This document shows positions 6,401-13,700 of a DNA stretch of 35,792 nucleotides, one piece after another (within the stretch, counting starts at the first letter, position 1; each line of letters begins with the position of its first letter). The stretch spans positions 1 through 35,792 of the forward strand of contig CBFHNK010000013.1 in NCBI GenBank assembly GCA_965657195.1, read 5' to 3'. The position numbers and the translations under genes were made by a program. Source of the DNA: TMED14 sp965657195. Lineage in GTDB: Bacteria > Bacteroidota > Bacteroidia > Flavobacteriales > Schleiferiaceae. The notes below the pieces were generated by a model that saw only the letters and a program-made list of their open reading frames with translations, had not been told where the DNA came from and made no database searches.

Positions 6401-7134
6401 AGTACGTAGTTCTTGCCGCTAGCGCCCTGATGCTGGCATCTTGTGGAGTTAAAGATCTTGAGGCCGAAGTCGCTTCGCTCAAAGGCGAGTTGACTCGTGT
6501 TCAAAAGGACAGCGACGGCGACGGCGTAGCCGATGCCTTCGACCTCGAGCCCAACACCCCTAAGGGTGCGTTGATCGACGGTTCAGGCCGTGCGCTTGAC
6601 CTCGACGGAGACGGCGTGCGCCACGAGCTTGACGTGGATCCGTTCAGCCAGCGCGGAGTTAGCGTGGACGCGAGCGGAGCCGAGCTTGACAGTGACGGTG
6701 ACGGTGTACCCGACAGCAAGGATAAGGAACCTAATACTCCAGCTGGATCATTAGTGAATTTCCAAGGAAAGAAGATTGAAACCACAGGTGGAATCACTAA
6801 TTCTGTCGCGAGTGCATTCATCCCTGAAGTAATGTTTGCGACCAACAGCGTTACTGTTTCAGCAGACGAGGAAGCCAAGCTTGCTGTTGTTGCCAAGATG
6901 CTGAAGGCGAATCCAAATATTCGTTTGCAGATCATCGGCCACGCCGACAAGACCGGTTCTGAGAAGACCAACTTGAAAGTAGGCGAGCGCCGCGCCAAGG
7001 CTGTGCTTCGCGTACTGACGACGACCTTCAGCCTTCCGGAGTCACGCTTCGAAGTTGTGAGCAAGGGCGAGAACGATCCCATCTCTAAGAAGAACCAGCA
7101 CAACCGCCGCGTCGAGTTTGTGGTGATCAAGTAA
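6397..7134 (+). CDS. OmpA-family lipoprotein with TSP3 calcium repeats
   Basis: A 245-residue envelope protein. Residues 1-16 are a lipoprotein signal peptide with lipobox LASC (lipidated Cys16). A short coiled-coil stretch (DLEAEVASLKGELTRVQK) is followed by three thrombospondin type 3-like Asp-rich repeats (DSDGDGVADAFD, DLDGDGVRHELD, DSDGDGVPDSKD) that should bind calcium. The C-terminal OmpA domain, about 130-245, has the peptidoglycan-binding signature (IIGHADKTGSEKTNLKVGERRAKAV and NRRVEFVV). It probably tethers the outer membrane to the cell wall. It is smaller than the usual Flavobacteriia OmpA because it lacks a beta-barrel. The ATG at 6397 overlaps the folK stop. A strong terminator follows. 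Confidence 0.93.
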   Translation: MKYVVLAASALMLASCGVKDLEAEVASLKGELTRVQKDSDGDGVADAFDLEPNTPKGALIDGSGRALDLDGDGVRHELDVDPFSQRGVSVDASGAELDSDGDGVPDSKDKEPNTPAGSLVNFQGKKIETTGGITNSVASAFIPEVMFATNSVTVSADEEAKLAVVAKMLKANPNIRLQIIGHADKTGSEKTNLKVGERRAKAVLRVLTTTFSLPESRFEVVSKGENDPISKKNQHNRRVEFVVIK

Positions 7135-7139
7135 GAGCG

Positions 7140-7152
7140 AGCGCGTAGCGCT
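7140..7152. repeat. Small GTA-loop palindrome
   Basis: AGCGC-GTA-GCGCT directly after the ompA stop. Similar palindromes with three-base loops occur in mutS (8168-8182), at the end of the glycosyltransferase gene (29742-29752) and in leuS (35768-35782). Confidence 0.4.
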
Positions 7153-7161
7153 AGCGAACAG

Positions 7162-7188
7162 GGCCCGGCCGTTAGGTCGGGCCTTTTT
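7162..7188 (+). terminator. Rho-independent terminator of ompA
   Basis: Nine-base-pair stem GGCCCGGCC / GGTCGGGCC (one G-U pair) with the loop GTTA, followed by five T. Confidence 0.85.
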
Positions 7189-7205
7189 GTTTGGAGAAAA
7201 AAAGT

Positions 7206-7235
7206 AAAATCCGGTTGTACCCGAATGGGTTCCGG
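7206..7235 (+). repeat. TCCGGTT element, copy 3
   Basis: Begins AAAATCCGGTTGTACCCGAA and ends with a second CCGG, in the 144-base gap between the converging ompA and mutS genes, where there is no promoter to regulate. This favours a dispersed repeat over an operator. Confidence 0.55.
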
Positions 7236-7247
7236 CAAAGTTGGCAC

Positions 7248-7287
7248 AAGTAACTAGATACCAGTTACTTGTTGCTAGCTACTTGTC
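7248..7287. repeat. Period-7 repeat at the mutS 3' end
   Basis: Units in 7-base phase: AAGTAAC, TAGATAC, CAGTTAC, TTGTTGC, TAGCTAC, TTGTC. The CTA at 7279-7281 within TAGCTAC is the mutS stop codon. Confidence 0.7.
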
Positions 7288-9870
7288 TGAGAATTCCTTC
7301 TTCCAGCGGTTGAGCAGCATGAGGGCATCCATCGGAGTGATGGAGTTAGGGTCGAGGCTTTCGAGTTCGGCGCGCCAGGCTTGGGCGGTGGGGTCTTCCC
7401 ACTGGATGAACGAGAGTTGGGTGGCGGGCGTTCCGGATTGGGATTCGGTTTTAACCGGATTTTGCTTTTCTTCAAGCACGCGAAGTACGGAACGGGCGCG
7501 CAGCAGGACGCTCGGCGGCATGCCGGCCATGCGGGCGACTTCGATTCCGAAGGAGTGCGACGAGCCACCCTCGGCGAGGGTGCGCAAGAAGATCATGCGG
7601 CCGTCAATTTCTTGGATGCGGACGTGGCGGTTGGCGATTCCTGGAAAATGGTCCGCGAGCTCGTTGAGTTCGTGGTAGTGGGTCGCGAACAGGACGAGCG
7701 GCTTGAACGGGTGGTCGTGAAGGTATTCGGCGATCGCCTGGGCGATGCTGAGGCCGTCGTAGGTGGCGGTTCCGCGCCCAATTTCGTCGAGAAGGACCAA
7801 GCTGCGCGCGGTGAGGCCGTTGAGGATGGAGGCGGTTTCGGCCATCTCAACCATGAAGGTCGATTCGCCCGCGGAGAGGTTGTCGCTGGCTCCCACGCGC
7901 ACAAAGACGCGGTCAAGCAGCGGAAGTTCCGCGCGGTCGGCGGCCACGAAGCTTCCGATCTGAGCCATGACGGCGTGCAGCGCGGTCTGGCGGAGCAGCG
8001 CCGATTTACCCGACATGTTGGGCCCCGTAATGATCCAGATGTGCTCGCCCGCGGAGTCCAGGTGCACGTCGTTGGGGATGTAGGGCTGGTCCTCGGGCAG
8101 GCGCTGCTCGATGACGGGGTGGCGGCCGGCCATTACCTGCCAGTTGCTGGTTGCTGGTTGCTCGCCGGCGGGCGTAGCCCGCGGCTCCGCGAATTGAGGG
8201 CGGACCCAGCGGTGGCGGCGCGCCAGCGCGGCAAAGTTCAGCAGGACGTCGAGTTCGGCCAGGGCGCGGGCGTTGCGCAGGAGCGCGGGAAGCGCGCGCT
8301 GCGCGCGCGCGGCCAGGTAGGCGGAGAGCTGGGCNNNNNNNNNNATGCCCTCTTCTTGCTCCTTGAGCTCGGGGGTGATGTAGCGCTCGGCGTTAACGAG
8401 GGTTTGCTTGCGGATCCAGTCCTCGGGGACGCGGTCCTTGTGGGAGTTGCGGACCTCGAGGTAGTAGCCAAAGACGTTGTTGAAGTCGAGCTTGAGCGAG
8501 GGGATTCCGCTGCGGTCGGATTCGGCCTGCAGAATGCCTTCGAGGACGGATCGGGCGTCGCGCTTGAGGGCGCGGTAGCGGTCGAGCTCGGGGTCGACTC
8601 CGGGGGCGATGGCGCCGCCCTTGGCCAGCAGGACGGGGGGTTCGGGCGCCAAGGTTCTGAAGATGTCGGCGCACCAGGCTTCGAGGGGGTCGAGGGCTGC
8701 CAGCAAGTGCTCAAGGGGTTCGGATCCGTTGAGTTCTGAGGCCAGTTCATTGATTCGGGCTACGGCGTGGGCCAAGGCGCGCAGGTCGCGAGGGCCCATG
8801 CGGCCCGTAGCGAGCCGCGTGGCCATGCGCTCGAGGTCGGGGAGTTCGGCGAGGACGGACGCGGAGCGGCCGGCGGGTTCCGGTTGGTCGAGGGCCCAGG
8901 CGACGGCGTCGTGCCGGCGGCCCAGGGCCCGGGGGTCGAGGAGCGGCATGGCCAGCCAGCGACGAAGGAGCCGCGCGCCCATGGGGTTGGCCGTGGCGTC
9001 GAGCACGTCAATGAGGCCGACGCCTCCGGGGTGGGTCGATCCGAAGAGTTCAAGGTTGCGCACCGTGAAGCGGTCCATCCACAGGTGGGTGGCAGGACGC
9101 AGCCGCTGAATGCGCTCAATGTGCGACCAGTTGGCGTACTGCGCCTGGCGCAGGTAGTGCAAAAGGGCTCCGCACGCAACCGCGGCGAGGGGCGCGTCGT
9201 CGATGCCGAAGCCTTTGAGCGACGCGGTTCCGAAGTGCTCACTCAAGGTGCGGGTGGCAAAGACCGGAGCAAACACCCAGTCCTCAAGCCCGCTGGGCAT
9301 GGCAGCGCCAAAAAGGCTGCGGTCCACGCCCGCTCGGCGGTTGAAGACCACCTCGCTGGGTTTAAACGACTGCATCCAGGGGTCGATCTCGCCCACGGGA
9401 CCCTCGGCGGCAAAAAACTCGCCGGTGGACACGTCGACCAGGGCGAGGCCGAGCAGCGGCCCTTCAGTGTGCAGGGCGGCGAGGAAGTTGTTGCTCCGCG
9501 CACTCAAAAGGGTGTCGTGGTGGGCGATTCCGGGCGTAACGACCTCGGTGACGCCGCGCTTGACGATGCCCTTGACAGATTTGGGGTCCTCGAGCTGCTC
9601 GCAGATGGCGACCTTGAATCCGGCCTTGACCAGGCGGGGCATGTAGGCGTCCAGGGCGTGGTGCGGAAACCCCGCGAGCGGCATGTCGGCCGCCGCTCCG
9701 TTGGAGCGCTTGGTGAGCACAATGTCAAGGGCCTTGGCAGTGGCTACGGCGTCGTCGCCAAAGGTCTCGTAGAAGTCGCCCACGCGAAACAGCAGCAGCG
9801 CCTCAGGGTACTCGGCCTTAAGGGCGTTGTACTGGGTCATCAGCGGAGTTTCTGCGGGTTTCTTAGCCAT
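7279..9870 (-). CDS. mutS: DNA mismatch repair protein MutS
   Basis: About 860 residues. MutS binds mispaired DNA as a dimer and, with ATP, recruits MutL. Seen in order: the mismatch-wedge motif in RVGDFYETFGDDA near the N-terminus, the connector and lever domains, the clamp region, and the ABC-type ATPase with Walker A GPNMSGKSA (about 8003-8029; the S in place of G is usual in Bacteroidetes), DEIGRGTATYDG and ATHYHEL. Three oddities: ten N at 8335-8344 cover a missing part of the core helix; the sequence between ARRHRWVRPQF and AGRHPVIEQ is lengthened by a heptad repeat plus a GC palindrome (about 8134-8190); and the C-terminal linker contains a TCCGGTT element (7433-7463). The stop codon is in a heptad repeat. 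Divergent from the RNA methyltransferase. Confidence 0.96.
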   Translation of the reverse strand: MAKKPAETPLMTQYNALKAEYPEALLLFRVGDFYETFGDDAVATAKALDIVLTKRSNGAAADMPLAGFPHHALDAYMPRLVKAGFKVAICEQLEDPKSVKGIVKRGVTEVVTPGIAHHDTLLSARSNNFLAALHTEGPLLGLALVDVSTGEFFAAEGPVGEIDPWMQSFKPSEVVFNRRAGVDRSLFGAAMPSGLEDWVFAPVFATRTLSEHFGTASLKGFGIDDAPLAAVACGALLHYLRQAQYANWSHIERIQRLRPATHLWMDRFTVRNLELFGSTHPGGVGLIDVLDATANPMGARLLRRWLAMPLLDPRALGRRHDAVAWALDQPEPAGRSASVLAELPDLERMATRLATGRMGPRDLRALAHAVARINELASELNGSEPLEHLLAALDPLEAWCADIFRTLAPEPPVLLAKGGAIAPGVDPELDRYRALKRDARSVLEGILQAESDRSGIPSLKLDFNNVFGYYLEVRNSHKDRVPEDWIRKQTLVNAERYITPELKEQEEGXXXXAQLSAYLAARAQRALPALLRNARALAELDVLLNFAALARRHRWVRPQFAEPRATPAGEQPATSNWQVMAGRHPVIEQRLPEDQPYIPNDVHLDSAGEHIWIITGPNMSGKSALLRQTALHAVMAQIGSFVAADRAELPLLDRVFVRVGASDNLSAGESTFMVEMAETASILNGLTARSLVLLDEIGRGTATYDGLSIAQAIAEYLHDHPFKPLVLFATHYHELNELADHFPGIANRHVRIQEIDGRMIFLRTLAEGGSSHSFGIEVARMAGMPPSVLLRARSVLRVLEEKQNPVKTESQSGTPATQLSFIQWEDPTAQAWRAELESLDPNSITPMDALMLLNRWKKEFSDK
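7433..7463 (-). repeat. TCCGGTT element, copy 4, in frame in the mutS linker
   Basis: Minus strand begins AAAATCCGGTTAAAACCGAA and ends in a second CCGG, the same layout as 7206-7235. It encodes the QNPVKTESQSG stretch of a poorly conserved linker before the C-terminal helix-turn-helix. Confidence 0.5.
8134..8161 (-). repeat. Period-7 repeat in frame inside mutS
   Basis: Plus-strand units TACCTGC, CAGTTGC, TGGTTGC, TGGTTGC match the intergenic heptad family. Read in the mutS frame they encode EQPATSNWQV, between the lever/clamp region and AGRHPVIEQ. Here the CTAG core is changed to CTGG, so no stop codon arises. Confidence 0.65.
8168..8182. repeat. GC palindrome next to the mutS heptad repeat
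   Basis: GCGGGC-GTA-GCCCGC, perfect six-base arms, followed by GGCTCCGC. It encodes part of the PRATPAG stretch. The same arms with a TTC loop occur in leuS at 35768-35782. Confidence 0.5.
8335..8344. other. Assembly gap (10 N) inside mutS
   Basis: Ten N interrupt mutS after ITPELKEQEEG. Compared from memory with E. coli MutS, about ten residues are missing between this point and the AQLSAYLAARAQ helix, so the real gap is probably near 40 bases. The frame is the same on both sides if the true length is one more than a multiple of three. Not a biological feature. Confidence 0.9.
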
Positions 9871-9879
9871 AGCTCGACC

Positions 9880-9906
9880 TACCTTTACGGCGGAATTGCG
9901 AAGATA
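9880..9906. promoter_or_regulatory. Facing -7-like elements between mutS and the RNA methyltransferase
   Basis: Plus strand TACCTTTA (9880-9887) lies 22 bases before the methyltransferase ATG. Minus strand TATCTTCG (9906-9899) lies 28 bases before the mutS ATG. Each has one mismatch to TAnnTTTG. The arrangement repeats that at 1678-1699 and 5864-5893. Confidence 0.35.
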
Positions 9907-9909
9907 ACC

Positions 9910-10434
9910 ATGCGTAAACGGCTAACCGAGGAAATTCGCGCGGAACGCTCCGCGTCACCCACCGACCTGATCCCGGTGGTGGCTCTGCTTGAGAATTTGC
10001 GAAGCGCACACAACGTGGGCTCGTTCTTTCGCACCGCCGATGCCTTTGGGCTCGCGGAGCTCTGGCTGAGTGGCTATTCGTGCCGTCCTCCGCACATCCA
10101 GCTCGACAAGGTGGCGCTGGGCGCCACCGAAACGGTCGCGTGGAAGGGCTTTGTAGATGCGCCTGAGGCGATTGCTGCTGCCCGCGCCGCCGGAATGGCG
10201 GTGTATGCGGTGGAACAGACCGACGCGTCGGTTTCGCTGGCGGCGATGCCCACCCCGGCCGCGGGGATCCTGTTGGTGTTTGGCAATGAGGTAGACGGCG
10301 TGGAGCCGGCGACACTGGTGCTGTGCGACGGTGCATTGGAGGTTCCGCAGTTCGGGCTCAAGCACTCGCTCAACGTGAGTGTGTGCGGCGGAGCCGTACT
10401 CTGGGAGGCCTGCCGCCGCTACCGCGGACTTTGA
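9910..10434 (+). CDS. SpoU/TrmH-family RNA 2'-O-methyltransferase
   Basis: A 174-residue SPOUT-class enzyme that methylates a ribose in tRNA or rRNA with S-adenosylmethionine. All three knot motifs are visible: ENLRSAHNVGSFFRTADAFG (motif 1, with the catalytic Arg), LLVFGNEVDGV (motif 2) and PQFGLKHSLNVSVCGGAVLWE (motif 3). It lacks an extra N-terminal RNA-binding domain, so the target (tRNA versus rRNA) cannot be told. The ATG at 9910 is the only start compatible with the divergent mutS; a much longer upstream open frame is antisense to mutS. The N-terminal residues RAERSA are encoded by an 18-base palindrome that recurs exactly at 30044-30061. A methyltransferase divergent from mutS is common in Bacteroidetes (from memory). 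Confidence 0.93.
   Translation: MRKRLTEEIRAERSASPTDLIPVVALLENLRSAHNVGSFFRTADAFGLAELWLSGYSCRPPHIQLDKVALGATETVAWKGFVDAPEAIAAARAAGMAVYAVEQTDASVSLAAMPTPAAGILLVFGNEVDGVEPATLVLCDGALEVPQFGLKHSLNVSVCGGAVLWEACRRYRGL
9938..9955. repeat. 18-base GC palindrome, copy 1
   Basis: GCGCGGAACGCTCCGCGT, with arms CGCGGA / TCCGCG. It is identical over 18 bases to 30044-30061. Here it encodes RAERSAS near the N-terminus of the methyltransferase. Confidence 0.6.
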
Positions 10435-10464
10435 GTCCTATCAAATTCGTAAATCGCGCACCCC

Positions 10465-10492
10465 AGGTAACTAGTAACTAGCTACTAGAAGC
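10465..10492. repeat. Period-7 repeat after the RNA methyltransferase
   Basis: Four units: AGGTAAC, TAGTAAC, TAGCTAC, TAGAAGC. This locus lies 31 bases past the methyltransferase stop and carries no used stop codon. Confidence 0.65.
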
Positions 10493-10509
10493 GAATGGTT
10501 GGGGAATGA

Positions 10510-10537
10510 AAAAACCCACCTGTTGGGGCGGGTTTTT
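10510..10537. terminator. Bidirectional terminator between methyltransferase and tRNA-Gly
   Basis: A-rich arm AAAAACCCACC and arm GGCGGGTTTTT pair with one mismatch around a six-base loop, with T runs on both strands. On the minus strand it begins three bases after the tRNA CCA end, so it terminates the tRNA; on the plus strand it can end the methyltransferase transcript. Confidence 0.75.
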
Positions 10538-10540
10538 GTC

Positions 10541-10616
<76 letters not shown>

Positions 10617-10627
10617 GTTAAGGAGTG

Positions 10628-10657
10628 CAAATATACGACGCTAAAAACATCTTGCAA
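10628..10657 (-). promoter_or_regulatory. tRNA-Gly promoter
   Basis: Minus strand TTG (10657-10655), 19 bases, TATATTTG (10635-10628), a perfect -7 box; the tRNA begins 12 bases later. The cleanest promoter in the window. Confidence 0.75.
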
Positions 10658-10670
10658 TAGAGTTTAGGCC

Positions 10671-10704
10671 AAAAAAGAACCGCCCCCTGGGATGGGAGCG
10701 GTTC
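10671..10704 (-). terminator. Terminator of the eight-gene envelope locus
   Basis: On the minus strand GAACCGCTCCC pairs with GGGGGCGGTTC (11 pairs, one G-U) around a six-base loop and is followed by six T. It lies 31 bases after the stop of the last gene. Confidence 0.88.
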
Positions 10705-10735
10705 GGTGCAATTGGGATTTCGAAGTCCGCCGGGC

Positions 10736-13700
10736 TTACTGCAGCACGATGCGCTGGGTGGACTGGCCGGCTTCGCTAGACACAACTACAAGGTACATGC
10801 CACGAGCGAGTCCGCTGAGGTCAACTAGTGAACGTGTAGCGTCAACAGTTTGGCTTGCAAGGGTTTGGCCATTGAGGTTTTGTACCACAATCGTGTAGGT
10901 GCCTTCACCAGGGAGCGTGAGGGTTAGCAGACCCGTGGATGGGTTTGGATGCACCCGCACGTTCAGGGCGCGCTCCTCAAGTCCTATGCTTTGGTTGCCC
11001 GGCGAGCCGACGTCGCCGCCAGTCGAAGTATAGGCTCCGCGCACGCCCACTGCGGCGTTGCCGAGGTAGGTGCAGGCAGTGTCAAATTCAGCGGAGAATC
11101 CAGCAATTGCAGCACTGTACTCAGCGCGGCAAATTTCGATCGGAGTGGCCGAGCTGTCAAAGAGAGCTACTCCGTCGCCGTTGGCGCTAAACCCAGGCTG
11201 TGAAGTGCTGAAGTCTTCGTTGACCAAAACCTGAACCCATGGGCCGAGGTTCCACGCAGCGCGGAAGGCTGCTTCGTTGGCGGCGTCAATCTGCGCTACG
11301 ACGATAGCTTCGCCCGGAGCTACGGTGATGCTTGGGAAGACGACGGTTCCGGCGGCGTAGCTGTTGTCATCCCAGCTAAAACCGGCAAGGTCCACAGCGG
11401 TGGATCCGTAGTTGGTGATTTCAAACCAGTCCTCGTTGATGCTCGTGTTGGCATCGTTCGAGCTGGCCATGACCTCAGTGATGGCGAGGTCGTAGGTCAC
11501 GGGGACAGGGTAGATGAAGTCGGCCAAGTAGCGTGGCAGGAACTGGTAGCCGCTGTTGTGCGGAGCGCTGTTGTCGAACTGACCGCCGATTCCGACGACG
11601 TCAAACGTTCCGACAGGGCAAGGTGCGTTGTACACGTCGGCGACGTCAGCGTCAATGCGGAGTTGGATGGTGTTTACTCCGTCGGTGACGTCTACGTTGA
11701 ATCCGGATCCTGAATTTGTCCACTGCGTGGGGTTCACGACGGTTACGTTGTTCATGCGGATGAGCTGGCTTTCAGTGCTCTCGTCTAGGCCGGTGATCAC
11801 CACCGGAGCGGCAATTGTGGCGTTCGTGCTCACCACGACGATCGAGTCGGCGTTGATTTGCGCCAGTCCGTTGAAGTGGCCGATGGTTCCGATGATGCGA
11901 ACCACGTCACCCTCGTTGACCGTATAGCCGAGGTTTTTATTGCCGGCTCCGAAGACTCCGAATCCGACGCTGCCGTCGTGGATGGTGAACGCGACGTTGC
12001 CAGTCGAGGCGAAGGTCTGGGTGTTGACGCCAAGGACGGTGCCCTGGAGCTTGCACATCACTCCCACTGAATCTGGGACGAAGCTTGCATTCAGACCTTT
12101 TACCTGCGGAATCGTGTAGGTTGGAATGAACACATCGTTGTCGGCAATCGTAAAGGTGAAGGCCGACGGAGTGCCGATGGCGAGGCCACTTGAGGCAGCG
12201 GTCAGGGTGAAGACTACGTCTTCGTTGCCTTCAATGTTGCTGTCGTCCAAGATGTTGACGGTAAAGCTGATGGTGTCTGCCATGGCAGCAACTGGGAGCG
12301 TCAAGGTCGTTCCGCTGAAGGCGGGGGTTGTGGTGGCGTCGGTTCCGAGTACAAAACCAGCACCGGGCGCAGCCGTGATCGTCACGCTACCTGCGGCCAT
12401 AAGGTGGGGCTGCACGCTCATTTTGATGGTGTGGCTGACGTTTCCTTCAAGCACGGTGGCGGAACCTCCGACAAATCGTACCGTGGGGCTCGTGGCAACT
12501 ACTGGAATGATGTCGTTGGTGTCGCGCGGGAAAATTTGGTAGCCACTGGTGTAGGGCGAGCTGTTGTCGAACTGACCGACGACGCCGAGGACGTCGAACA
12601 GTCCGGCCGGCTGAGCGCTGTTCCACAGGTTGCAGTCCGCATCGATACGCATGGTAAAGCTGTTGGTTCCGTCGCTAATGGTAACGTTTTGGCCGGAACC
12701 GCTCCATGAAGAAGGCCACGTAGTCGCCGTCATGTTGTTCATGCGCACGAGTTCGCCTTCGTTGGTTTCGTCCATAGCGGTTATCACGAGCGGCGTGGGC
12801 AAGGGCTTGTTGGTGCCCCATACGGCGATGGAGTCAGGAACAATTTCAGTAAGACCATTGAATTGGTCGATCACTCCGTGGATGTAGAGCGAGTCGCCGC
12901 GCAGTGGGCTGGTGTAGTTGGCAAGGTCGGCTGATTTGTAGACGTTGATTCCGCCCGTAGCATCTTGAATGTAGAAGCTGTAGCCGGTGTTGCCGTCGAA
13001 GTCGATGGAGGTTACCACGCCCGTGATCGCGACCACTGCATTGAGTGAGTCCGCAACGCCGTTGGCGTTGACGCCGCGAAGGGTTCCGATGGGGCGAAGG
13101 CCGGTGGTCGAAGTGCTCGAAGCGATGATGTCGTTCGTGTCGCGCGGAAAGAGCTGATAGCCGCTTGTAAATGGAGAACTGTTGTCGAACTGGCTTACTA
13201 CACCAATGATGTCCACAAGGCCAATTGGCTGTGAAGTGTTCCATAAGTTGCAGTCGGCGTCAATACGCATTGTAAAGGTTGTGCTGCCATTGCTAATGGT
13301 TACGTTTTGACCGGAGCCGCTCCATGTTGAAGGCCAAGTAGTGGTGGTCATGTTGTTCATTCGAACCAGCATGCTTTCGTTGGATTCATCCATTGTTGTC
13401 ACTACCAGCGGACTTGGGACGGGACGGTTGGCCGCAATGACGGTAATGGTATCTGGCTGGATTTCGGTAAGGCCATTGAACTGAATCACGGTACCGTGAA
13501 TGTACAGGGAGTCGCCGCGAAGTGGGCTCGTATAGTTCGCGAGGTCTGAAGATCGGTAAATGTTCATACCGCCTGTTCCATCTTGTACGTAGAAGCTGTA
13601 GCCTGTGTTACCGTCGAAGTCAATCGAAGTAACCGTTCCGCGAATGCGCACGACTGCGTTGAGTGAGTCAGCCACACCGTTGGCATTTACTCCGCGCAAC

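Noticed and set aside
7381..8739. 452-codon plus-strand open frame antisense to mutS
   Set aside because: GC-rich antisense shadow, interrupted by the N run, with no recognisable domain.
8767..9909. Long plus-strand open frame running antisense to mutS and in frame with the RNA methyltransferase
   Set aside because: Its composition is the mirror of mutS, it lacks any domain, and mutS is certain on the other strand. Only the part from ATG 9910 is the methyltransferase.
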